Shown piece by piece: positions 1 through 6,005 of a stretch of 6,080 nt of DNA. The stretch's first letter is position 1. Each line of letters begins with the position of its first letter. The DNA comes from JAAFKA01 sp044348925 (GTDB lineage Bacteria > Bacteroidota > Bacteroidia > Cytophagales > Thermoflexibacteraceae): positions 1-6,080 of the forward strand of contig JBIKRY010000288.1 of NCBI GenBank assembly GCA_044348925.1, given 5' to 3'. The translations under genes were made by a program, and so were the position numbers. Under the pieces are notes generated by a model, which was given only the letters and a program-made list of their open reading frames with translations, was not told the DNA's origin and did not search any database.

Positions 1-623
1 TTTTTAATCACAGTTCCTGTTTCTGGCACAATAACGTGATTATAATTTTGCAAAATTTGGCTATTTTTTACTTGGCTTTGTGCCGTAATATTTTGTTGCT
101 TTGCTTGTTGCAATATTTGGGCATATTGCTTTTTGAGTGCATTCAAATTTGATAAAGAATTTTTAGCATTTAATTGTATATTTTCAAACTCCAATTTAGA
201 AACACTTTCACTTTTATACAACCTTTCATATCTTTCTGCTTGCGTTTTGTCTTGTTCATATTTATTTTCGGCAAACTGCATATTTTGTTCTAACTGTTGC
301 AAAGCAGGAGAATTTTGACCGAGATTTTCGTTAGAAATTACCAACTGTTCACGTGCCGACTCTGTGTTAATTTCATTATTTTTATTGTCAATTTGGGCTA
401 AAATTTTGCCTTTATTTATTGTATCACCAACTTCAAAATCGGCTTTACTCAAAATTCCGTCTGTTTGTGCCGTCAAATTATAGGCATTGTCCCATTCTAA
501 TTGCCCCGAAGCAAAAACTAATTCTTTAATGTCTTGCACCGTTGGGCTAATTTCCTGCTCCTTTTTACACGCAAAAAAAGTTAGCAAAATGAATATAAGT
601 GTACTGTTTTTGATAGTTTTCAT
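1..623 (-). CDS. Efflux periplasmic adaptor (membrane fusion protein, HlyD/AcrA type), lipoprotein, partial
   Basis: This is the periplasmic adaptor that would link an inner-membrane pump to the TolC-type channel encoded just upstream. Translating the minus strand from the ATG at 623-621 gives 207 complete codons with no stop before the window edge, so the C-terminal part is missing. Residues 1-18 are a short hydrophobic signal ending in LLTFFAC, with Cys19 as the likely lipidated residue followed by KKEQE, so the mature protein should be a lipoprotein. Residues about 48-79 (AQTDGILSKADFEVGDTI, then KGKILAQID) are the first half of a biotinyl-lipoyl-like domain. Residues about 85-192 are rich in Q, N, E, K and L and fit the alpha-helical hairpin. 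NHVIVPETGTVIK (195-207) begins the second lipoyl half. The beta-barrel and membrane-proximal domains would lie off the left edge. It starts 96 bases after the channel gene's stop, across a long hairpin. The class is secure; the substrate is unknown. Confidence 0.9.
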   Translation of the reverse strand, partial: MKTIKNSTLIFILLTFFACKKEQEISPTVQDIKELVFASGQLEWDNAYNLTAQTDGILSKADFEVGDTINKGKILAQIDNKNNEINTESAREQLVISNENLGQNSPALQQLEQNMQFAENKYEQDKTQAERYERLYKSESVSKLEFENIQLNAKNSLSNLNALKKQYAQILQQAKQQNITAQSQVKNSQILQNYNHVIVPETGTVIK

Positions 624-651
624 TGGAAAATTGTGTTATGTAAAATTATAC

Positions 652-718
652 TTCTGTAGCATAGACTTTAGTCTGTGCTTTTGACGTAAAGGCACAGACT
701 AAAGTCTATGCTACAGAA
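652..718. repeat. Perfect 27-bp inverted repeat (nested palindrome), REP/MITE-like
   Basis: The left arm 652-678 begins TTCTGTAGCATAG and the right arm 692-718 is its exact reverse complement over 27 bases. Pairing can continue inward through one G-T wobble (679/691) and three A-T pairs, leaving a five-base loop GACGT (683-687). Each arm is itself nearly palindromic around AGACTTTAGTCT, so it can fold either as one long hairpin or as two short ones (a cruciform-like pair). It fills most of the gap between the channel gene's stop (720) and the adaptor's start (623), so it would be transcribed inside the operon. There is no U-run after it on the minus strand. Regular form and intergenic position suggest a dispersed repetitive palindrome or a very small non-autonomous element; that origin is inferred. 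Confidence 0.85.
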
Positions 719-719
719 A

Positions 720-2054
720 TTAAAAACTATTATTAATCTCAATTTTATTTTTGTTAAATCCGATATTCGCCAAAGTAGTAACAATATTTAACTTGCTAAG
801 TAACATATCATTTTGCGAAATTAATAGCTTGTCTAAGGGCAAAATATTTTCATTAAATTGGTTGTAATTTTTTTCGTAAGTATCTTTTTTGAGAGCATAA
901 ATTTTTTGGAAATTTTGCAACTGTTTTAAGGCTTTTTGTAATTCTGCGGTCATTTGCAAATTTTGCGTTTCATTTTCTTTTTTCGTATGTAAGGCATTGA
1001 TTTTCAATATTTCTACTTGAATTTGTTTGTTTTTGGTATTGGATAATCTCGGCACAGAAAACAAATCCCAACTTAGTTTTAACCCCACATAATTAAAATT
1101 TATGTTATTTGATTTGTTGCTAAAAAAAATATTATTGCTTAAATTTTGCCAATTAAATGCCGATATAAAAGACAAAACAGGCAAATTTTGATACCGCAAA
1201 GCCTTATATTCTTGTTGTGCAAATTGTAATTGCAAATTTGCATTGTCGGTTTTCAACTGATTTTGTGTTTCGAGTAATTGATTTTCATTCTCAAATTCCG
1301 AAATTTTTTGAGATAATTGGGCATTAATTTCATTTTCAAAAAACAAATTCAAACTTTGATACTGAATTTTAATCGTCCATTCGAGTTGTTCTATTTTGTC
1401 TTGCAAAGAAATTACATTGACTTCTGCCTCATTCAGTTCTTGTTTTTTTGCAATTCCTTCATTAAATTTATCTTTTGTAATTTTCAAAATCCGTTCTGCA
1501 ATGGCTTTATTTTCTTGCAAAACCTCTTTTTGTCCTTCCAACGAAAGAATATTAAAATAAATGGCGTTGATTTGTTCATAAATCTTTTGCTCATTGATTT
1601 TATTCTGATTTTCTACCAAATTTTGATTAATTTTTGCACTTTTAATTTGTGCAGTATTCGCCAAATTGATAATGTCAAATTGCGGTTGCACACTAAAAGT
1701 TGCCACATATTCCTGCCCCATCGTAACTTGCCGAAAAGTACCTGCGGGCATACCAAATGCTTCACCAGGTAAAAAACTTACTTGCTGTTTTATATTATCA
1801 ATGGCTTGCACAGATAGCGGAATTTTAGGATTAAAAGCATTTCCAATGGCTGTTTTTCGTGTCAAATCGGCTAATTGTGTCTGAAAATTAGCATTTTGAA
1901 ACGAATAGTTTTTTGCCTTTACCAACGTCAATACTTCTTTTAAGTTTGCAAAAGTTTTGCTTTCTTGTGCATAAAGTACATTGGATAGCAACAAAATACA
2001 AGCAAAAAATAGCCATTTTTTAGTTTGTTTGTGAATATTTACTAACTTTTTCAT
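720..2054 (-). CDS. TolC-family outer-membrane efflux protein (OEP)
   Basis: This is the outer-membrane exit channel of a tripartite efflux system; such proteins form trimers with a beta-barrel in the membrane and a long helical tunnel in the periplasm. The 444-residue length is normal for the family. Residues 1-30 are a signal peptide (basic start MKKLVNIHKQTKK, a hydrophobic stretch, then SNVLYAQ), with cleavage expected near residue 29-30. The mature protein shows the two-fold OEP pattern. Helical Gln/Asn/Glu-rich segments lie around 135-240 and 255-290, with NEGIAKKQELNEAEVNV (198-214) in the typical place of the first repeat. Strand-like SFISAFNWQ (295-303) and YVGLKLSWDLFSVP (322-335) resemble the second barrel insertion. 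The last helices (about 340-432) contain NENILPLDKLLISQ (401-414). It lies 97 bases after the cupin gene and is followed by the adaptor. Its first ten residues equal those of the cupin. Substrate unknown. Confidence 0.93.
   Translation of the reverse strand: MKKLVNIHKQTKKWLFFACILLLSNVLYAQESKTFANLKEVLTLVKAKNYSFQNANFQTQLADLTRKTAIGNAFNPKIPLSVQAIDNIKQQVSFLPGEAFGMPAGTFRQVTMGQEYVATFSVQPQFDIINLANTAQIKSAKINQNLVENQNKINEQKIYEQINAIYFNILSLEGQKEVLQENKAIAERILKITKDKFNEGIAKKQELNEAEVNVISLQDKIEQLEWTIKIQYQSLNLFFENEINAQLSQKISEFENENQLLETQNQLKTDNANLQLQFAQQEYKALRYQNLPVLSFISAFNWQNLSNNIFFSNKSNNINFNYVGLKLSWDLFSVPRLSNTKNKQIQVEILKINALHTKKENETQNLQMTAELQKALKQLQNFQKIYALKKDTYEKNYNQFNENILPLDKLLISQNDMLLSKLNIVTTLANIGFNKNKIEINNSF
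2025..2054 (-). repeat. Direct repeat copy 1: first 30 coding bases of the efflux-protein gene
   Basis: Read on the minus strand, this stretch encodes MKKLVNIHKQ and matches bases 2566-2595 at 29 of 30 positions; the single difference is a silent T/C in the Asn codon (AAT versus AAC). The two copies have the same orientation and lie 541 bases apart. Weaker similarity continues through the signal-peptide coding region to an identical TTTATGCACAAGA at the cleavage site. Confidence 0.9.
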
Positions 2055-2092
2055 TGAAAAAATTTTATTTGATAAGTATTTTAGCTATGGCG

Positions 2093-2141
2093 TAGAGTAC
2101 GATTGTCAAGGTGCGAAAAAGCACCATTGACAACGTACCTA
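2093..2141. repeat. Bulged hairpin in the cupin/OEP intergenic region
   Basis: Three matched blocks form one long stem: GTACG (2097-2101) with CGTAC (2134-2138), TTGTCAA (2103-2109) with TTGACAA (2127-2133), and GGTGC (2110-2114) with GCACC (2121-2125), closed by the loop GAAAAA (2115-2120). Single unpaired A residues at 2102 and 2126 interrupt the stem on opposite sides. A further TAG/CTA pairing (2093-2095 with 2139-2141) is possible past another unpaired A at 2096. In the minus-strand transcript this would sit between the cupin stop and the OEP start, about 40 bases upstream of that start. No U-tract follows on the minus strand, so it is a poor terminator. It could be a dispersed palindromic repeat or an mRNA-stability or attenuation element. 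Confidence 0.75.
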
Positions 2142-2151
2142 AATAAATTTG

Positions 2152-2595
2152 TTATTTGATAAGTAAAAACTGACTGTCTGCAAATGCCTCAACCCAATGC
2201 TTTACATTAGCTTCAATAAGCACATAATTTCCCGATTGCAAAGTTTTTTCCACTTTATTTTCGTCATAATATTTGGCATTTCCACTCACACAAACCAATA
2301 ACGCAGGCGTAGGCGTTGTATGCTCTTTCAAAGTTTGATTTGCTTTGATTTGCAAGGCTATTGTTGTTCCTTTTTCGCCTTTAAACAAAACGGTAGTCGA
2401 AACATTTTTGTCCGTTGTGTGCAATTCGTTAAGTTTCATAGTCATTTTAGCTGTTTGAGTTGTGTCATTTGGCGTTGCAATTTTTTTCGCATCTTGTGCA
2501 TAAACTGCATTTGTAAGCAATAAAGTAAGAACTAAAATTAGTCCTTTTATAGTTTGCTTATTTCTTTGTTTGTGAATGTTTACTAACTTTTTCAT
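2152..2595 (-). CDS. Small secreted cupin-domain protein
   Basis: This 147-residue protein has a signal peptide (MKKLVNIHKQRNKQ, a hydrophobic run, then LLTNAVYAQ, residues 1-34) and a single cupin-like beta-barrel, so it probably acts in the periplasm. The cupin part spans about residues 67-147. TLKEHTTPTPALLVCVSGNA (88-107) fits motif 1, with His92 and Gly105. GNYVLIEANVKHWVEA (122-137) fits motif 2, with Gly122 and His133. The second motif-1 histidine is Thr94 and the usual glutamate is Ala98. At most two classical metal ligands remain, so metal binding is doubtful; small cupins with an H-x-T-P pattern are a known variant. Residues 35-66 look like an unstructured linker. It starts 24 bases after the regulator's stop and precedes the channel gene, implying co-transcription. 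An internal Met51 start is possible but would lose the signal peptide, so the long start is preferred. Its biochemical role is unknown; sensing or binding of a small molecule is only a guess. Confidence 0.82.
   Translation of the reverse strand: MKKLVNIHKQRNKQTIKGLILVLTLLLTNAVYAQDAKKIATPNDTTQTAKMTMKLNELHTTDKNVSTTVLFKGEKGTTIALQIKANQTLKEHTTPTPALLVCVSGNAKYYDENKVEKTLQSGNYVLIEANVKHWVEAFADSQFLLIK
2566..2595 (-). repeat. Direct repeat copy 2: first 30 coding bases of the cupin gene
   Basis: This is the partner of bases 2025-2054, identical at 29 of 30 positions and encoding the same MKKLVNIHKQ. Both starts are also preceded on the minus strand by a T-rich tract ending in AATG. After the shared 30 bases the cupin copy carries about 12 extra bases (encoding RNKQ) before the similarity resumes. 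Confidence 0.9.
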
Positions 2596-2619
2596 TAAAA
2601 AAAATGTTTATGGTAAATT

Positions 2620-3210
2620 TTATGTTATTTTTATTAAACTAATTGTATTATTAATAATTCTATTGCCTTCTGTTTCTATATCAAACTGAAATTTAGACAA
2701 TTTCCATTTGAGCATCGATAAACGAAAACTTCCCATAATAATATGCAATAAATCAGCCGTTGTAATTTCTTGTGTAAATTCCTTATGTTGCTTACCTTTT
2801 TCTATAATTTGTTGCAATAATTTAGATTTTAATGCAATAAGTTTCATTATGGAGTTTTGTATTTTCTCTGTTTCGTCAAAAAGTCCTTCGGATAAAATGG
2901 CAATCACAAAATGCGGATTTTGCTTAAAAAAGCTAAATTGACTTGCGAATATTTGTTTCAACTGTTGTTCAGCATTATTACCATTGCTAATAATATTGCC
3001 TAACCTATTTTCCATATTTTCCTGCAAATAATTGAGTAACACAACAATAATATCTTCTTTGTTTTTGAAATGTCTGTAAATAGCACTTTCAGAAAAACCT
3101 ATTTCAGCAGCAAGATTTTTTGTAGTAAGTCCTTTGATACCTTTTTCCATTAAGATTTTTCCAGAGGCTTCTATTATCTCAATTTGTCGGTCAGATATGG
3201 GATTTTTCAT
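2620..3210 (-). CDS. TetR/AcrR-family transcriptional regulator
   Basis: This is a 196-residue, all-helical DNA-binding regulator, the normal size for TetR repressors. The N-terminal helix-turn-helix domain covers about residues 6-55. It runs from RQIEIIEASGKILMEKGIKG through LTTKNLAAEIGFSESAIYRHF (28-48), where the recognition helix SESAIYRHF is followed by KNKEDII, the family signature. Residues about 56-196 form the ligand-binding and dimerisation part, which is variable in this family, so the inducer cannot be read from it. It is the first gene of the minus-strand cluster and lies 24 bases before the cupin start. TetR proteins of this group usually repress the adjacent efflux genes and themselves until a toxic ligand binds; a dyad sits over its own promoter (3226-3239). 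The ATG at 3210-3208 is well placed relative to that promoter, giving a leader of roughly 25 bases. Confidence 0.93.
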   Translation of the reverse strand: MKNPISDRQIEIIEASGKILMEKGIKGLTTKNLAAEIGFSESAIYRHFKNKEDIIVVLLNYLQENMENRLGNIISNGNNAEQQLKQIFASQFSFFKQNPHFVIAILSEGLFDETEKIQNSIMKLIALKSKLLQQIIEKGKQHKEFTQEITTADLLHIIMGSFRLSMLKWKLSKFQFDIETEGNRIINNTISLIKIT

Positions 3211-3225
3211 TTGATTATTTATGTT

Positions 3226-3239
3226 AGTGAGTATTCACT
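3226..3239. promoter_or_regulatory. Probable TetR operator (dyad AGTGA-N4-TCACT)
   Basis: The sequence AGTGAGTATTCACT has perfect 5-bp arms around a GTAT centre, and the central TA also pairs. It starts three bases downstream of the -7 element of the regulator's promoter, over the expected transcription start. A repressor bound there would block initiation. Size and symmetry fit a TetR-family site. The assignment to this regulator rests on position and symmetry only. Confidence 0.6.
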
Positions 3240-3242
3240 TTG

Positions 3243-3273
3243 CAAATATAAAATACACTTTATTTAAAACAAA
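3243..3273 (-). promoter_or_regulatory. Bacteroidota-type promoter for the regulator/efflux operon
   Basis: On the minus strand, TTTG (3273-3270) is followed after exactly 19 bases by TATATTTG (3250-3243). This matches the Bacteroidota -33 (TTTG/TTG) and -7 (TAnnTTTG) elements with normal spacing. The start site is expected around 3233-3238, inside the dyad, about 25 bases before the regulator's ATG. Confidence 0.65.
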
Positions 3274-3402
3274 CTTTTCCGATATTTTTTTTATACTTTG
3301 GAGATTATTAGGATAATTTTTTATACGTAGTTGTAAATTTTACTTGATTATCAATAAATTAATAATAAAACAATAAATTAGTTATTTTTTCTTTTATCCA
3401 CC

Positions 3403-3482
3403 TATACTAAAAACTAATTGGTTTTATCCAAAGATGACATCTTTATGTTTTGTTTTTATAAAATTATTTTAGTTTTAGTATA
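3403..3482. promoter_or_regulatory. Long imperfect dyad in the divergent intergenic region
   Basis: TATACTAAAAACTAA (3403-3417) pairs with TTAGTTTTAGTATA (3469-3482) along its whole length, with one extra A in the left arm. The 51 bases between hold the palindrome at 3430-3444. A/T-rich arms pair easily by chance, but 14 matched positions with a single bulge is more than expected nearby. It could be a regulator-binding region, a DNA-bending or cruciform element, or the remnant of a small element. Confidence 0.45.
3430..3444. promoter_or_regulatory. 15-bp palindrome AAAGATG-A-CATCTTT, candidate operator
   Basis: Perfect 7-bp arms surround one central base. It lies about 150 bases upstream of the receptor's start and at the centre of the longer dyad at 3403-3482. 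The form fits a binding site for a dimeric regulator of the receptor gene, but no cognate factor can be named. Confidence 0.4.
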
Positions 3483-3527
3483 TATTATTTCTTGACTTTT
3501 ATCAACGAAAAACATTTATCAAATTTC

Positions 3528-3535
3528 TAATTTTG
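3528..3535 (+). promoter_or_regulatory. Candidate -7 element (TAATTTTG) for the receptor gene
   Basis: TAATTTTG matches the TAnnTTTG consensus and would place the start about 55 bases before the receptor's ATG. No TTG or TTTG is found 19-21 bases upstream, so the promoter is incomplete. It may need an activator or an ECF-type sigma factor, or the true promoter may lie elsewhere. Confidence 0.35.
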
Positions 3536-3597
3536 TAGGAGTAAAATTTGTCTTATCAAACAATAAAATTATCTCATTAACTTAAAATCTACTGAAA

Positions 3598-5979
3598 ATG
3601 AACTCAATTTTTTTAAAATTTTTATTTTTCTCTGTGTTTGTTATTGTATCCAATTTATCAATTTTTGGACAAACGACCCAAATTGTAAGAGGCAAAATTA
3701 CCGATGCGGCTTCCAAAGCTGAAGTAATTGGTGCAACAGTACAGGTGCTAAATATGCCTACGCAAATAGCCACCGTTACGGACATAGAAGGCAAATTCCG
3801 CTTAGCAGGCGTACCTATTGGGCGTATTAGCCTAAAAATCACGTTTATTGGTTACGAGGATATTTTATTGAAAGACCTTATTGTCAATGCAGGCAAAGAA
3901 GTTGTCCTTGATTTGTCGATGACCGAAAGTTTGTCAAGTCTTGCCGAAGTGGAAGTTACTTATAAACGTACAGAAGATGCAAGTGTTACCAACAATGAAT
4001 TAGCTACTTTGAGTGCCAGACCTTTTAATCCGTCTGAAACTCTCAAATATGCGGGGAGTTTGGGTGACCCAAGCCGCATGGCAGCCAATTTTGCAGGGGT
4101 AAGTGGTGCAAATGATAGTAGGAATGATATTGTGGTGCGTGGAAATTCTCCTGCGTCTTTGCTTTGGCGTGTTGATGGTGTAAATATTCCAAATCCAAAC
4201 CATTTTGGAAGTTTAGGAACTTCGGGAGGCCCCGTTTCTATGTTGAACAATAATTTGTTAGCAAAATCTGATTTTTTGACAAGTGCTTTTCCTGCTGAAT
4301 ATGGCAATGCTTTAGGCTCTGTATTTGATATAAAATTGCGAAAAGGAAATGATGAAAAAACCGAATTTTTAGGGCAAATAGCTTTTAATGGCGTGGAATT
4401 AGGAGCAGAAGGGGCATTTTCCAAAAAATCAAAAGCCTCTTACTTGATAAATTACCGTTATTCTTTGTTTAGCTTAATGGAACAAGCAGGTTTTAAAATT
4501 GCAGGAACTCCTGAATATCAAGACTTTACCGCCAAAATAGATATACCTGTGGGCAAAAAAGGTAATTTTTCGGCTTGGACAATTTATGGCAATAGCAAAA
4601 TTACTTTGTTGGCAAAAGATGTAGTGGCAAAAGGAGGAACTTATGGAGATACAGACAATAATAACAAACCAACTTTTGAAAGTTTTATCGGTGCTTTTTC
4701 CTATGAACATAAATTTACCAATAAAACCTACGCAAAACTCACTTTGTCGGGTTCTCGTACTTATCAACAGTTTTTTTCGGATACAGTAATTTATAAAAAT
4801 GGTAATTTGAATACCGTAGATAGAGAAATTCCGTCTTCTCAAGCAAAATTTATCAATTCGAAACAGTCTATCAATTTAGCAATTAACCATAAATTTAATG
4901 CAAAACATAAAATTGTATTTGGTGGTATTGTAGATTTCACAAGTTTTGATTTGCAAGCAAGAGATTTGTTTCCGACTGTAAAAGTATTGCGAAACACCAA
5001 TGAAACAAGCAATTTATTACAAACTTATGCACAATGGAAATACCGAATTACACAAAATTTAACCCTCAATTCGGGCATCAATGCTATGTTTTATGCACTC
5101 AATAATAGCAGTGCTATTGAGCCAAGACTTGGAATCAATTATGCAAAAGGCAAAAATTCGATAAGTGTTGCCTACGGTTTGCATAGCAATTTGCAACCAA
5201 TTTTAGTATATTTTTACCAAACACAAAATGCAGACGGTTCTTATTCACAAACCAATAAAAATTTAGGATTTACCAAAAGTCATCATTTTGTAGTTGGTTA
5301 TGAAAGATTTTTGTCCGAGAATTTGCGTTTAAAACTCGAAACTTATTACCAATCTATTTTTGATGCTCCTATTCAATCTTTTGCAAGTTACTATTCTATT
5401 TTGACCGAAGGGGCAAATTTTGCACCAATTAACGCAAGCAATTTGGTAAATAAAGGCACAGGAACCAATTATGGGATAGAAATGACTTTGGAAAAAACTT
5501 TTGCAAAACAATATTTTTTCTTATTAACTACGTCCATCTTTAGCTCCAAGTACAAAGGTAGTGATAACATAGAACGAAATACACCTTATAATGGTGGTTA
5601 TGTAGTAAATTTTTTGGCGGGCAAAGATTTTAAAATTGGCAAACAAAATAATATTTTTAGTATTAGTTGGAAAATTACTACCGCAGGAGGAAATTATATT
5701 ACGCCTATTGACGTGGTGGCTTCGAAACAACAAGGCGGGGCAGTATATGACCGAAGCAAATCTTTTGATTTACAAAACCCTGCCTATTTCCGTACCGATT
5801 TGAAGTTTAGTTTCAAAATAAATCGCAAAAAATTAACCCACGAAATTGCTATAGATTTACAAAATTTTACTGCTAATCAAAACGTATTTCAACAAGGTTA
5901 TAATGCACGTACTAATGAAATTACAACTACGTACCAACAAGGATTTTTGCCAATTCCGTTCTATAGGCTAACTTTTTAA
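3598..5979 (+). CDS. TonB-dependent outer-membrane receptor with carboxypeptidase-regulatory-like domain
   Basis: This is a complete 793-residue outer-membrane receptor that would import a ligand using TonB/ExbBD energy. Residues 1-24 are a signal peptide (MNSIFLKFLFFSVF, then NLSIFG) with cleavage expected before QTTQ. Residues about 28-110 form a carboxypeptidase-regulatory-like beta-sandwich: IVRGKITDAASKAEVIGATV, then TVTDIEGKFRLAGVPIG and ITFIGYED, as in many Bacteroidota receptors. Residues about 125-250 are the plug, with NDIVVRGNSPASLLWRVDG (176-194) followed by VNIPNPNHFG. The rest, about 250-793, is a barrel of alternating strands rich in aromatics, ending FYRLTF with the C-terminal Phe used by BAM. 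An in-frame TAA at 3583-3585 confirms the ATG at 3598. No SusD partner follows within the window, so polysaccharide uptake is not supported. Many receptors of this size take siderophores, cobalamin, metals or peptides; the substrate cannot be read here. It is divergent from the efflux operon, and a functional link is not shown. Confidence 0.93.
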   Translation: MNSIFLKFLFFSVFVIVSNLSIFGQTTQIVRGKITDAASKAEVIGATVQVLNMPTQIATVTDIEGKFRLAGVPIGRISLKITFIGYEDILLKDLIVNAGKEVVLDLSMTESLSSLAEVEVTYKRTEDASVTNNELATLSARPFNPSETLKYAGSLGDPSRMAANFAGVSGANDSRNDIVVRGNSPASLLWRVDGVNIPNPNHFGSLGTSGGPVSMLNNNLLAKSDFLTSAFPAEYGNALGSVFDIKLRKGNDEKTEFLGQIAFNGVELGAEGAFSKKSKASYLINYRYSLFSLMEQAGFKIAGTPEYQDFTAKIDIPVGKKGNFSAWTIYGNSKITLLAKDVVAKGGTYGDTDNNNKPTFESFIGAFSYEHKFTNKTYAKLTLSGSRTYQQFFSDTVIYKNGNLNTVDREIPSSQAKFINSKQSINLAINHKFNAKHKIVFGGIVDFTSFDLQARDLFPTVKVLRNTNETSNLLQTYAQWKYRITQNLTLNSGINAMFYALNNSSAIEPRLGINYAKGKNSISVAYGLHSNLQPILVYFYQTQNADGSYSQTNKNLGFTKSHHFVVGYERFLSENLRLKLETYYQSIFDAPIQSFASYYSILTEGANFAPINASNLVNKGTGTNYGIEMTLEKTFAKQYFFLLTTSIFSSKYKGSDNIERNTPYNGGYVVNFLAGKDFKIGKQNNIFSISWKITTAGGNYITPIDVVASKQQGGAVYDRSKSFDLQNPAYFRTDLKFSFKINRKKLTHEIAIDLQNFTANQNVFQQGYNARTNEITTTYQQGFLPIPFYRLTF

Positions 5980-6005
5980 TCTGTAATTCTATTCCTTACG
6001 CTAAT

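Larger units (their letters stand above)
3211..3597. other. Divergent intergenic region (regulator / TonB receptor), 387 bases
   Basis: Very AT-rich with no convincing gene on either strand. Its right-hand edge overlaps only a chance open frame antisense to the receptor start. From left to right it holds the regulator's promoter and dyad operator (3226-3273) and a featureless A/T stretch (about 3274-3340). Next come two copies of CAATAAATTA (3352-3361 and 3371-3380) and two copies of TTTTATCCA (3392-3400 and 3422-3430). A long imperfect dyad (3403-3482) encloses a 15-bp palindrome, and a weak promoter candidate for the receptor lies near 3528. Confidence 0.8.

Noticed and set aside
133..684. 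Short plus-strand open frames opposite and beyond the adaptor gene
   Set aside because: The adaptor frame on the minus strand is long, uninterrupted and has lipobox and lipoyl features. The plus-strand products are Cys/Ser/Phe-rich without domain pattern, and one runs into the hairpin.
652..718. Rho-independent terminator for the channel gene
   Set aside because: The stem is strong, but no U-tract follows on the minus strand and the adaptor gene continues the same cluster, so a transcribed intergenic palindrome is more likely.
1317..1772. Plus-strand open frame of 151 codons inside the efflux-channel gene
   Set aside because: It is antisense to a well-supported TolC-family gene, and its product is Phe/Ile/Asn-rich with no domain pattern, as expected from the reverse of Lys/Gln/Asn-rich coding DNA.
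3352..3380. Two copies of CAATAAATTA as an iteron or CRISPR-like repeat
   Set aside because: Only two ten-base A/T copies with no further units or spacer pattern; expected by chance in this composition.
3492..3520. Sigma70-like promoter TTGACT-N17-TTTATC for the receptor
   Set aside because: The -10 match is poor, and Bacteroidota primary promoters use a different consensus; chance matches are common in such AT-rich DNA.
3582..4424. Minus-strand open frames opposite the start of the receptor gene
   Set aside because: They oppose a clear signal peptide, regulatory-like domain and plug on the plus strand, and show no recognisable motif or promoter of their own.
3598..5979. SusC of a polysaccharide-utilisation locus
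   Set aside because: The domain order fits the wider TonB receptor family, but no SusD gene or carbohydrate enzyme is visible, and the protein is shorter than typical SusC proteins of about 1000 residues.
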